This document shows positions 12,885 to 24,090 of a DNA stretch of 64,000 bases, piece by piece. Origin of the DNA: Neofusicoccum parvum (lineage: Eukaryota > Ascomycota > Dothideomycetes > Botryosphaeriales > Botryosphaeriaceae). The translations under genes and the position numbers were made by a program. The stretch covers positions 1,054,001 through 1,118,000 of the forward strand of contig CP087208.1 in assembly GCA_020912385.1 (NCBI GenBank), given 5' to 3'. Position 1 is the stretch's first letter; every line of letters begins with the position of its first letter. The notes below the pieces were generated by a model. That model ran no database searches and was not told the DNA's origin. It worked only from the letters and a program-made list of their open reading frames with translations.

Positions 12885-13319
12885 ATGGCGGCCACGGACA
12901 CCGAAGACAGCGTGCCCATCACGGTCGAGTTCACGTACGACGGCCGCTTCGCCCCTTGCTGCTGCAGCTGACAGGCCAATAGCGGAGGCCTTGAGATGCT
13001 CTTTTCCAATCAACGCAAGCACGAAATCGCCCTGCCGGCCAAGGACGAGAGCGGCCAGCCGGCAACTATAGCGTTCCTGGTCAGATACCTCTGCAAGAAC
13101 ACCATGAAGGACCATCGCAAGGAGCTGTTTGTCCTGGACGACACTGTGTGAGTTGCTGTCTCTTTGGAACGACATTGCTCATGCGTGCTGACTTGTCGAA
13201 GGCGGCCTGGGATTCTGGTGCTCATCAACGAGGCCGACTGGGAGCTCGAAGGCGAAGACCAGTACGAGGTGCAGAAAAGCGACAGCATTCTCTTTGTATC
13301 TACGCTTCACGGTGGTTGA
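12885..13319 (+). CDS. URM1: Ubiquitin-related modifier Urm1
   Basis: Three exons, 12885..12934, 12983..13147 and 13202..13319, 110 residues. Spliced, it reads [14 protein letters not shown], then [38 protein letters not shown] and the C-terminal STLHGG, all Urm1 hallmarks. The terminal Gly-Gly is the point of activation by the Uba4 E1-like enzyme. Urm1 is the sulfur carrier for 2-thiolation of wobble U34 in Lys, Glu and Gln tRNAs and also conjugates to proteins under oxidative stress. Introns are 48 and 54 nt. Intron 1 ends at AATAG; the CAG 8 nt earlier overlaps the likely branch site (CTGAC) and would break the frame. The gene was not apparent as one open frame because all three exons are short. 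Confidence 0.93.
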
Positions 13320-13774
13320 TTTGAGGATGGCCTCGGGACAAACCCACCCGTCTGCACGCATTGCCAAGTTGGCTCAATCAAAGCGGTGGGCACGGCCTGC
13401 GGATCTCGCAGAGTTTTTGCCGTCTCTGGACAGAAGAGCGAGAAACTATTGCCGACGACCATGCTGCCGGCATCATGCGTGATCTTGACTGCAAGTGGAA
13501 GGCCTTGCGAGAGCAGGCAGCAGCTGAATGCGTGTCGCATGTAAACGGCAGCCGCGGACTGCGGACTGCGGACGGCGGGCGGACGGCGGACGGCGGACGG
13601 CGGACGGCGAGGAAAGACCACGTGAGAGCGCATTGCCCTTGGCGCGTCTTCTGTCGCGTCGCGGTCCTTGGCGTCGTCACTGCACAACCGTCTGCGTTTC
13701 AGCATTCCACCCGTCCAACCTCTCTTCGCCCACGACTCGTCGCAGACAGCTCGACAGCCCAGCCGCTCACAAGC
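13320..13774. other. URM1-TDP1 intergenic region
   Basis: 455 bp holding the URM1 3' end and the TDP1 promoter. It contains the 7-bp tandem repeat listed separately. An open frame extends upstream of the TDP1 start through this region, but its sequence is low-complexity and has no motif. Confidence 0.55.
13554..13609. repeat. 7-bp tandem repeat, 8 units (GCGGACK-like)
   Basis: Eight consecutive 7-base units with the theme GCGGACT/GCGGACG, with a few substitutions, lie 165 bp before the TDP1 ATG. A looser, interrupted version of the same theme occurs at about 16116-16149 beyond the 3' end of TDP1. Confidence 0.85.
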
Positions 13775-15993
13775 ATGAGCTCTTCAGATGATGAAGAGCT
13801 TCAGAGAGCTATCGCAATGTCTTTGCAAGACCAGTCGGACGACGCTTCTCCGGACGAAGCTGAGCCGACGACTGCACCGAGCAACAATACGAGTGAAGCT
13901 CCGCCCGCGCCTTCAACCGATGCAACTGCCAACCCGACACAGCCAGTGAACAACCGATCCATCAACGACAGCTTGAAGCAGCTCGACCGCAAGCAGCTCG
14001 AGGCAGAGCGTCTCGCTCGTCAAGAAGCCCGTAAGCGCCAGCTGTCAGCCTCCGCCCCTGCACCCTCCAGCCAAGAAGGCGAGAGGCCATCTAAGAGGGC
14101 CCGTACTTCTGAAGTAGTTGATCTCACTTCGCCGCCTCGTGCACCGAGAATCCCCGGCCCCCCGGCAGGGCTGCCTACGCTTCAATCGATACCTACACCA
14201 CCTTCGTCACAATCTCAAGGCAAGTCGTCAGGGACTGTACCATGTCCACCACCCGCAACGCGAGCTCCGCGTCAGATCGGGGGTGCTGCAGCTTCTTCCT
14301 CTGCGCAGAGGACTACCGAGCCGCAGTACCTGGATGGCACTATCAAGAGGACATGGGCATACGGCTGTGCTAGAGGCAATGACATCAAGTTGGAGGAAGT
14401 CTTGCAAAAGACTGACTTGACCCATCTTTTGGTCAGCACGTTCAATTTCGATGTCGAGTGGTGGATGAACAAGATCGATTTCTCGACGGTCAAGCAGACT
14501 TGGATTGTTGGTGCCCAGGACGACGAACAAGTAAGTTCATGGCCTGTGTGATTTGAATTAATCTTACGTATCTCAGGTCTACGAGTGGTCTCTGGCACCT
14601 AAGGTTTCCCCTAACATATCAGTCTGCTTGGCTATGAAGGGTGGGAACGGTGTCTATCACGCCAAGTTGTAAGCCATGCCTCTGATCTCGATAGCCAAGA
14701 GCTTTTTCTAACCTCCGCTAGCCTTATCGGTTCACACCCAAAGTACCTTCGAATTGCGATTACAACGGCAAATCTCAACAAGTATGTCCGAAATTTATTG
14801 CGTTTTGTTCCAAGGTTGTATTTCAAGTACTATAAGTTGCTAACAAGGAGTCTCGCAGCCACGACTGGGGCGAGTCCGGTCTCATGGAGAATGTATGTGT
14901 AGCTTCTTCCCAGAGGAACCAAGCTGACTGTGGTAGACTGTCTTCATCATCGACCTCCCACGCCTCCCAGAGGGCCAGACCACTCCAGACGAAGACCTCA
15001 CGCCGTTTGGAGCAGAGCTGATGCACTACCTCAAGTCCGTTGGACTGGGTCCTAATATGTGCAGCAGTCTCGTCAAGTTTGACTGGTCTCGGACCAGACA
15101 CCTGGCCTTCGTCCATTCCTTGGCCGGTGCACACACTGGTGCGGCTGCGCAACGAACCGGTATTCCTGGACTTTCTCGGGCAATCAAGCAACTCAACTTG
15201 GAATCAACAACGCTTGAGTTGGACTACGTCACGTCTTCACTTGGCGCTCTAAGCAGGGCGTTCATGAAGCAGCTGATTACAGCAGCCAAGGGTAAGTTTT
15301 CAATGAAATCCAACGAGGCCATGCTCACATCCTACAGGAGAAGAGGTCGAGGCATCGAGAGAAAAACACGACAGCAAAGTCAAGGCGGGAGATCTCTTGA
15401 AGCACTTCAGAGTGTATTTTCCCACGCACGACACTGTCAGGACCAGTAAAGGCGGACCGCAGGCCGGGGGCACCATTACGCTGAGGAAGAACTGGTATGA
15501 GGCTGCAAGTTTCCCGAAGACGTGCATGCGTGATCATAAGTCGACACGGAAGGGCCTCTTAAGCCACAATAAGGTCAGCGCTGGGAACAATCCGTATCGG
15601 GAAATTTAAAGCTGACGGACACGTCAGATGGTTCTTGGCCGCGGACAGCATGCGTCCTCTGATGGCGAAGAAGACGAGGATGAAGTCGACAAAGACGAGG
15701 CTACAGAGCGCAAGAATGTGGCTTGGGCGTACATTGGGAGCCACAACCTTACGTCGAGTGCATGGGGCACTCTTTCGAAGGACCGGGCCACCCAAGCGCT
15801 CAAGGTGACGTGCCGGAACTACGAGTGCGGTGTGATCGTGCCTGTCCCCGCCGAAAGGATGAACGGCGGGGTGGAAGACGAGGCGCCGGGCTATGAGGTC
15901 TTCGACGGAACAGTTGAAATCCCGCTCGAGATGCCCGGCGATGAATACGGCGATAAAAGCCCGTGGTACATGGGCCAGGAGAGGCGGGGGTAG
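13775..15993 (+). CDS. TDP1: Tyrosyl-DNA phosphodiesterase with N-terminal ubiquitin-interacting motif
   Basis: Seven exons: 13775..14530, 14577..14668, 14722..14781, 14859..14892, 14937..15291, 15338..15573, 15628..15993; 632 residues. A UIM-like helix opens the protein (DEELQRAIAMSLQDQSDD, residues 6-23), followed by a Pro/Ser-rich linker to about residue 170. Two phospholipase-D-type HxK motifs are intact: H280-A-K282 (YHAK, with LRIAITTANL after it) and H509-N-K511 (with AYIGSHNLTSSAWG after it). Tdp1 removes stalled topoisomerase I peptides from DNA 3' ends in the nucleus. All six introns are 45-77 nt and every join keeps frame. The first motif lies in the exon ending in the middle of a codon at 14668; the catalytic Lys511 is the last codon of exon 6. 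The UIM suggests recruitment to ubiquitylated proteins, by inference. Confidence 0.9.
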
Positions 15994-16616
15994 GACAGTC
16001 TCTGTTGGCCGAAATGTTTCGGATGACGCCAGTTCCGGAATTTAGGATAGGGCGCATTGGGCATGGATGACCTTGCCGGACGTTACGGCGGAGGAAGCCG
16101 GAAGCGCTACCGAACGCGGCGGACAGACGGCTTGCAGACGGCGGACTGGAGGAGTTTGGATTCGGATGGCCAAAAGCGGGGGGTTGGATGCGGGAGACGG
16201 GGCTTGCGTGCAGGAGAAGCAGGGCAGCGCCCACGTTAGCCTACATGCAAATGATGGAGGAGGGAACCTGATCAAGCACGCGCAAAGTGACGTCGGCGGG
16301 AAGGCGGGGCTTGGCTGCGGATCTTTGGCTTGGCCGACAGCTGGGAGGGCCTGGCGGGCGGGAGCGAGGCGGCGTCCGGCTCGTCTTGCACAATTCAGCT
16401 GCACACATGTCCACCGGCTGCGGCCGTCCCGAAGCCAGCGCAACACCAATGCCTTTGCACCCATATGATTCAAATCCATAAGCTCCGCCAGCGCTCTCCC
16501 CCCGCTCCGATCCGCTCCCAACCGTCCCCAAGTCTCCACCGCCCAGCGCCGACCGCGACCCCTTCGCTGACGAAACCCGAGCCGCGCCGCCGCCCTCAAA
16601 CGGCCGCCCGCCAGCC
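15994..16616. other. Intergenic region
   Basis: 623 bp with no supportable gene. GACGGC-rich sequence at 16116-16149 resembles the 7-bp repeat upstream of TDP1. The C-rich 3' half probably holds the promoter and leader of the gene at 16617. Confidence 0.5.
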
Positions 16617-18651
16617 ATGGCTCCGCAGCAGCCGCCGACACCGTCCCTAGCGGACACGGTCAACAAGGACATGTGGGCAGGGCCGCCCATGCCGCTGCAG
16701 TACACGAGCCCGGTGGCGGTCTACCAGCAGCGCAACCTGCCGCTCAACCTGGTGGCCTTGATCCTAGAATATGTGTGTTGGACGCTCTCCTCGTGCGCAT
16801 CCTCGAGCCAGCTCGCGCCAGTTCCGCTCCGCACAGCCGGTGCTTCCGGTCAGTCGACGCCGACGCGCCCGGGGAAGCTCCGCTGAGCTGGTCGGACCGC
16901 CGTCGCGTGGCTGCTGGAGCTTGACGCGTGCCCGTCAGCTGCGCGCGCTGGACACTGGCTAATCGCAAGCCCTCGCAGATCGATGACATCGGCGACCTCG
17001 CACGGGTGGTGCGCACCTCGCGCCTGCTCTACTACATGACCCTCCCCCGCCTCTACGAGAGAGTCGAGCTGCGATCGTACAGCGAGCTGCGCTACAAGGA
17101 CAATGGCCGCCCGGAAGGATACGGAAGCGGGAGCCCCTTTGCCATGGGCCTCAACGGGCTCGTCACGAAGAACGTGGCCCAGTACGTGCGCAGCTGGCGC
17201 CTGCTGGGCGATTGGCGGGAGAGCGACCTCGAGGACTTCTCCAAAGGCCGCGTGCCGGACAACTCGATGATGCTGAACATCGCGGTCCGCGCTGCCATGG
17301 AGCGGATGGAGAGGCTCCAGCACTTTGCGTAGGTTGTGCCGTGCAATGGCCGGGGACGCCGATGCTGACGCGTTGCAGCTGGGAGCTGAACACAAAACCG
17401 CTCCAGACGATCTACCAAGGGCTGCAGGCGCGCTCCACGCTGCAGTCCCTCGTGCTCAAGTTCCCAAACACCCGTGTCCCCAGACCTACCGTTGTGATAC
17501 CCCCGCTACCTAATCTCCGCGAGTTCAAGGCCCGCGACATCGACCCTCTTTGCTACCCGGACGACATTTCCATTCTGCTTGCACATTCTAAAAAGCTCGA
17601 GTCATTGCATTTGCATTGGAGCCCGCGCATGCGGGATGCGGGCGAGGAGAGCACTAATCTCAGCGCGTACTTTGGCCGCTGCATCGCGAACAAGGCGCCT
17701 CTCAAGCTCAAGCGGTATTCGATGGTGAACCTGTACACCCGCGCCACCAACATCGACCTCGACGAGCTCATCGACGTGGACACCCTGGAGGAAATCAACT
17801 TCATCAACTGCAACACACAAGATGCCATCACCGTTTTCATCGACGACACGTGGCGGTTGTTCGAGCCGCAAAAGATACCCAAGAACCTGAAGACGATGCG
17901 CGGCGACGTGCTGGACGCAAAGCAGGCGAGCGTCATGTCGCAGCTCAACGGGCTTCAGCACCTCTACATTGTCAACGCGAAGCGGAAGCCCACGCGCACA
18001 TCGCCCAACGGCGTCAGCCCCGCCGCCAACAACAACCAATTCGCGCCGGACCTCTCATCGCAGTCTCCCTTCGCGCCCGGCACCGGCAGCAACGGCCCGG
18101 ACACACCGATGAGCCGCGAGAGCGCGACAATAGCAGGCGACTACCTCGCGGCCATCACGCGCCACCTGGGCAAGACGCTGAAGCACCTGCTGCTGAGCGA
18201 CCAGTGGCTGCTGGGCGGCGACGTGCTGGTGCAGCTGGGGCGCGCCTGCCCGCACCTCGAGCAGCTGGGCGTCGCGCTGGAGGAGAAGAACCCGGAGAAC
18301 ATGCGGCAGGTGCTGCGGTCGCTGCCGCGCCTGTGGGCCCTGCGCATCCTCATCCGCGCCACCACGCAGGAGCTCGAGCTCATGCAGAGCATCTCGGGCA
18401 ACCTGCACGAGCAGGTCATCTCGTTCGAGCTGCGGCGGCGCGAGTGGGACGGGCTGAAGTACCTGGGGATCGGAGACATGGTGTTCCAGTGCGGGGGCGT
18501 GAGGGAGGTGCCGGGCGCGGGGACGCCGAAGAGTCCGATGGACCCGACCACGGGAGAGGAACTGGGGGTGAGGAGGATCGTGAAGAAGGTGGACAGGGAG
18601 GCGGTGAACCATGTCGAGATCTGGAAGATGGATTGTTTGGAGGTTATATGA
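16617..18651 (+). CDS. F-box-like / leucine-rich hypothetical protein
   Basis: Three exons, 16617..16772, 16979..17328 and 17379..18651, 592 residues. Joining exons 1 and 2 gives an F-box-like segment at about residues 45-85 (LPLNLVALILEYIDDIGDLA, then TSRLLYYMTLPRLYERVELR). The rest has leucine-rich-repeat character (LQSLVLKFPN, LREFKARDID, LESLHLHWSP, LEEINFINC, LEQLGVALEE), as in fungal F-box/LRR proteins. The loop near residues 370-410 is Asn/Ser/Pro-rich. A role as a ubiquitin-ligase adaptor is inferred only from this layout. The first intron is 206 nt, unusually long here, and the second 50 nt. A conserved fungal protein is likely, but I cannot name an ortholog. Confidence 0.75.
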
Positions 18652-21275
18652 GAGGTGGTAGGTTGGCATGAGCGGAGGCTGGAAACAACGAGGGTTGCCT
18701 GACGACTGTGATGATAGTTGGAGGATGGGCGGGTCGTGCATTGGTTGGCTCGGTGGAGTGATGGTTTTCGCATACCCATTGCTGGTGTATAGGTGTTTTG
18801 GCAGTGGACTAAAAGTGGGAATCTTTTGTTGTTTTCTCATATTATCGCCTCCTGCGCGAGAGGCCCGATGGCGTTTTGTTTTTTTATAACTTGTAGACTA
18901 GGGCCTTTGGATCATTCCGGACAGACCTACGGGTGCTGTGTACTCTTCGTTTGCATTGCTGTCATATTTTCCGGCGCAGGTTATTCTTCTCGGCCTCACG
19001 AGAGGCGTGGGCTTGGGAGGGACATAATAGATACTCAACTCTTCTCTTCGCGTTCTGGCAAATGGGGAATTCTTTTCCGCCTCCATTGCTTCAGCCTCTC
19101 GGCATTATTCATGGCCACTCCGTGCGGACAAATCCCACCGCACGAGTCCCAAGCCTCGCCAGCAACGAACCCCCCAGAAATTCGGACGGGGGGGAGGGGA
19201 GCCTCGGGAAAAGCCTAATCGAACCCCTCCCGCCAGGCTGGTGACCCACGCCTCGCTTGTTCCTTCCGCTGCATCGACCAGAACCTTTCTCTTGTTTTCT
19301 TTTTTTTCTTTTTTCCTTTCTTTCTTTCTCTTTTCTTCGTTTTTACGCACACGATTACGGCGAAACGAAGTTTACACCGCCGCGTCGTTCGTCGGTCGTA
19401 TACGGCGGCGCCCGATTGGCTGCGTCGTAAACCTTACCGGGCGCGGTTAGGCGGCTGGTGCGGTTGAGTCGACGACGCACGTCGGTTGCCGGGTCCGCTT
19501 TATGCCAGGGAGCTGCGATTTTTGGCGTGTGGTTCTCGGAGAGGCGCGTTCCGGGTGGTGTTACGTGACGGCTCATCCTCTGGGGAACGAGGCGCCGGGG
19601 CCTGCGTTTGTGAGATTGGGTTTGGGGGGAAGGCGGCAGGGGTGTTGGTGCGGTGGGTCCGGGGAGTGCGGTTGCTTGATGGAGCTGGCTGGCTGGAATG
19701 AAGAGAAGAGTGGGTCGGGCAAATGGGCTAAAGCAGGCGGTTCCGGAAGCTTTGGCAATCATTGCCTGTTATCTCGGCGGCTTTGACGTCGGAACACAAA
19801 CGTGCAGGGACTTGGGTCACTCTCCGGGCATTCTTGAAGCGTGTTCGGTGTAGGTTTTTGGCGTCAAGAGGGATGCTGCAACTGCCCACAGCGCGACGGC
19901 ATGCAACGTGGCAGATATGGCTGTACAATGGGCCGATATTACATCATGGAAGGAAAATTGTGCTCAGTCCGGGGTGACAATGGTGACTTCTAGCTGGCGA
20001 AAGAGAAGATGGGCGCAGGCTAAGTACTAGTCGAGCAGACGTGTTTGTTTCAACAGTCTATCAGAATCGCCAATGGCATTGACTATTGCAAGGTTGAAGC
20101 AAGCATATTGAAATAAGGTTATTCTTCTTCGGGAAATGCGTAGCGAAAACTGTTCGGCTCGTCATGATTACAAATAGTCCCAGCGGAAACAGTAAATTAG
20201 CCGCTCCGCCCGACTGCGGGACTCAGCATGGCCAGTAAAGATTGTGTGGCGGGTGTCTGTGAAGACGGTTCGGAGATAGCATCGGAGACGTCGTTGTCAA
20301 ACCCAGGCTCGTGGGTTCAGTGTGTCTCTACCGGGTAGGGCTCGAGTGTTGATGCGGCTAGCATCTCGAGGAAGAAACTATAGCCAGGGTGAAAGTCACC
20401 ATATTACTAAACAACGACAGCTCCTCGAACACCACGATTACTGAAACCACGCGAGGAGACGGGCGACCAGATGTGTGCGGCGCATGAACTATGCAGGAGT
20501 TCTAGGGAATCGTTGGATGTCTTCCCGCCGTTGAACAGCAGTCCAGAAGTTGGACTCAAAAGACGGGTGGCATCGACGCGGACAAGCATTCATCCGGTTC
20601 ACTCTAGATGGAACAGCGTTAGCCTTTCCACCATGCGGTCTTGCACTGGAAGGTTGCTTAGTTGTGCTGAGCCGCCGCTGACTGATCTCGCAGCAGCGTT
20701 TACCCGAAGATGTCCCACGGCCGAAAATGCTTGTGCTGCGCCTTCCGCATCAGGGCTGATCCGCTGCTTGCCCAACCAGCAATACGAGATGCCGCGAACC
20801 TTGGAGCTGGCGGATCCGCCGCAGTAAGTAAAGCATCCGCATAGTCTTGTTCCTATCTCATTTTGCTGCCGAAGCGAGTTCCCGCCACGCACTCTTCTCC
20901 GCGAGGGCTGCTCCTAGTGCTGCAAAGCGGGAGCTAAGCAGGAAGCTCTTCCACGTGGTGGACTCTTATCGGCAGCCTCTGCATGTTGGCGTGCATGCCC
21001 CGTGCCCAGTCGCTCTGCACCGGCCCCCGTGCCACTTCACTCCGGTTACGCCCTGAAACCTGATGCGTAGTTTCATCAAGATTGATGCTGGCGCCTAAGT
21101 GGATCATGCATGTCCGCGGGCCGGTTTGCGAAAGTTTTGCAAAGACGACTAGAAAGATCCCCAATGATACCGCAGTCGGGCCGCCATGAGATGATGCAAC
21201 GTGATGATCCACCGCTTTAGTAAAGATGGCACTGTGATTCTGGTGCTTTCGGCGCTTATTAGCGAGCAGTGAGCC
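18652..21275. other. Gene-poor intergenic stretch, 2.6 kb
   Basis: The longest gap in the window. A pyrimidine-rich T tract lies at about 19285-19340. Frames are short and lack motifs. A minus-strand peptide with RGISYCWLG at about 20600-20890 faintly recalls the HET motif but nothing else of that domain is present. I see no terminal repeats, transposase or RNA gene. Confidence 0.5.
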
Positions 21276-23537
21276 TCAACACCTCCACAGCTCCTTGAGC
21301 TGCGTTCGTGCTTTGGCAGTCGGCCAGCCATGTCTTCTTTCGGTCTCGAGCAGAACCATGTAGAGGCGTTCCTGCTCCATGTGATTTGTAAAGCGATCGC
21401 CGACTGGAGACGGGGAAGGGTCAGTGTTCTTGGTCTGTAGGCGAGGTGATAGCAGGATAATGGGATGGTAACTCAATAGAAAGCGGGTAGCTTACAGAGT
21501 GTTGCTGCCATGCAGGAGATTAAGATAGCTGGCGGTACGGCATCGTTCGATAGTCCTATGCCGCAAAGAATGCGAACGTCGCGTCGTGCTTTCTCCTGCG
21601 TCCACACCTGTCATCAGGCGGCGTCCACGAGACAGGGAATCATAAACTAGACCCAGAGGCCCGTCAGGAACATACGTCGATTTCTGCCACGGCCTGGCGG
21701 CGTTGTGGCCCCAGCGTAGGGATTGTCGGGTCGTGGACGATGAGCAGCAGCCGAGCGAGTACGATGTACGAATAGCCCATCACTTCACAGCCCAGCATGT
21801 GTCAGCGCTTCTTCAAACCGCCTGCCGCGCTCTTTGGGCCCTCCCACTCACCGTGAAACTCCAGGTGCAGCCGGACATCCGGAAACTTGTCTTCGCTGGC
21901 GTCTTCCCACCTCCCGAAGAAGGGCTCGAAGCTCTTGGGCAGGCTGCTCCACCACCTCGCGTTATCCTCCAGCAGCCACTTCCATCTCTTCGCGGCCGCA
22001 TCCTTCCCGGCCTCGTCGTTCCCAAAGATGCAGTCCAGCACGTCGGCGCAGTGGGCGACGGCGCGCTGGCACCACACCCAGTCCGGGGCGGGCCCGAAGC
22101 CGTGGGCGTCGTCGAAGCCGCACACGCGCCGCACCGACATGGTGACGGGCTGCTGCTTGTGCAGCGCCAGCCACAGCTCCTGCCGGAACGCGGTCCAGTA
22201 GGCGGCCAGCCGGAAGCCGGTCGGGACGATGTGGCCGTACGTGTTGGTCGCCACACTGATGATGGCCTGCGTGCCGCTGAGGTGTCCGCCGTCGTCGAAG
22301 CCGGAGATGTGGGCTGCGGGAAATGCTTTAGAGAGGAGACACAGTGTTGAGCAGCCGGCGGCCGGAAAACAGAGATGCGGAGTTGCGGCCGGCGATCGAG
22401 CGGTCTACTTACAGTCCATCTCTTCGAGCATGCGCAGAAAGATTGTGGCAGCGAGCAGTGTCTCATCCATGACGAGCGATTCGTCGTTGAGGGCGGGTAT
22501 GAGGGCCTCGAGGCACCTTTGGTAGTATCGGTCCGCGATGTGAGGGCTATAGCCGTTTTTCCACTGCAGAATGCGCGACGAAAGAGCCAGGATTGCATTT
22601 GCGAGCGTGTCATTCGTCCTTGCCCGCTGCGGGATGTCGACGCGGAAGTACTGGATTGGCTCGCTGACGTCGAACTGGGAGGGATAAGCCTATCGAAGAG
22701 GTGGGCGGGAGGGACGACGCAGGAGGAGGCGTACAAAGGATGACACCTTCTCCACGAAGAAGCGAAGCAGCATGGCTTCTTCTTCGACGCGCAGTGGCCA
22801 TCGGTTTGGTGGTGCGGCTTGGCCCGGCGTGCCTATCGACTGCGGGGTGCCGACTGCTAGCGAGTGCAGGCGCTCGACGTCTGCTATCCACAGGGCCGAA
22901 GTTGTGAGCGATGTGAATGGCGAAAGGGACGCCGGATCCTCATGGCTGGTCAATGGGATGGCGGACGGTTGATGGGTCTGGCCCGAGAAGATGAAGTGTC
23001 AGGAACCTGCCAGCCTCCCGGATGCATCCTCACGCCACACGTACCAGAGCAGGGTCCAAAATCAGGTCAGCGTCCAGAGAAAGGTCGGCGGCAGGAACCA
23101 CGGCGGCGTGGAGGGGGCTCTGCTCGAGCTCGTCGCCCTCGTCCGAGTCGTCCCCATCGAGGCCGTTCTCAGCGACGAAGTCAACTGTTGCGGGTCAGTG
23201 TCTCAGGGGCGTTGGGCGAGGCGGCGCAGGACGGGCGACCTTTTGGAGGGACCGGAAGCCACTTTTGCTTCTGGTGGTCCTTTGCCGGGAACTGTCGGTG
23301 CTTGAACTTCCAGCGGGTCTCGCGGACGCAGGGTCGACCGGTTCGCTCGCATCTGCCGCACTGGGGCACCTTGCCGTCGCCTGGGCGCCATCGTCAGCCT
23401 GCAAACCACGGACGCCACGCCCGGCGGACAGACACTTGTAATGCCGTGTGCGGCAATTGTTGCTGCAGTTCGGGCGAGATCAGCTCTTGAGCCTGGGGGC
23501 AGCGGCCTGCAACGGCAACCCACCACGACAGATTCAT
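21276..23537 (-). CDS. Zn2Cys6 transcription factor with fungal-specific C-terminal domain
   Basis: Ten exons on the minus strand: 23524..23537, 23434..23462, 23240..23380, 23045..23184, 22735..22977, 22413..22689, 21852..22325, 21676..21782, 21496..21607, 21276..21403; 554 residues. All joins keep frame. The spliced N-terminus gives a perfect binuclear cluster: C5-x2-C8-x6-C15-x6-C22-x2-C25-x6-C32, starting MNLSCNNCRTRHYKC. An acidic stretch (GLDGDDSDEGDELEQ) and a Fungal_trans_2-like region follow (IADVERLHSLAV, RILQWKNGYSPHIADRYYQR, VMDETLLAATIFLRMLEEMD). It resembles ARCA-type regulators. It lies downstream of an MFS sugar transporter on the same strand, so it may control that gene. The first two coding exons are only 14 and 29 nt, so the 5' end deserves RNA support. 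Confidence 0.82.
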
Positions 23538-24090
23538 CTTGCATGCGGCGGGAGATGGTGATGGGGGAGTGGGTGGGCGCGGACTTGTGCTACCTTTTTG
23601 CTTCCGTCCGCGGTGCAAGCCCCCGCTAGCTGCGGTGCCGACGCAGTGGGGCCCGCCAGGAGTGCGGAGGTGCCAGGGTCACTTGTCAGCGCCTGGGAGT
23701 CAGCGCAGCCGCAGCCGCTGGCGCGAACGGAGCTAGCTGCCCTGTGGTGCCGCCGTCTTTGCCCCGTCCGCCGCCGCATCGGGCCAACCCGTCCGACTCG
23801 CTACGCTGCGACACAAGCACCCCAAGCACCACCGCCACCGCCGTCCTGCCCTGCCGCCGATGCGTCTTGCCGACCGTGGCTGCGGCGCCTGGCTGGGGTC
23901 CGTCGGCGAGCCGCTGCCGGAGACCTGGCGCTGATGCTGCGCCGCCGCGGCCTCCGTCTGCTCCTTCGGGCCCTGCTGCTCGCCGAGCGCCCGGTGCCGA
24001 GAAAACAAGCTCTGTCTCAGCAATATGGCTAATTCCACCCAGGCATTTAAGCGTGCTGCTATTGCATTCGGTATGTACATCCCACCGGCC
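23538..24090. other. Intergenic region upstream of the Zn2Cys6 gene
   Basis: 553 bp, GC-rich, between the transporter stop and the regulator start. Frames here continue from neighbours or are antisense shadows. It should hold the transporter 3' end and the regulator promoter. Confidence 0.5.

Noticed and set aside
20599..20892. Possible HET-like remnant (RGISYCWLG)
   Set aside because: Only one short match; the WIDSLCIIQD-type and LQERLL-type blocks are absent nearby.
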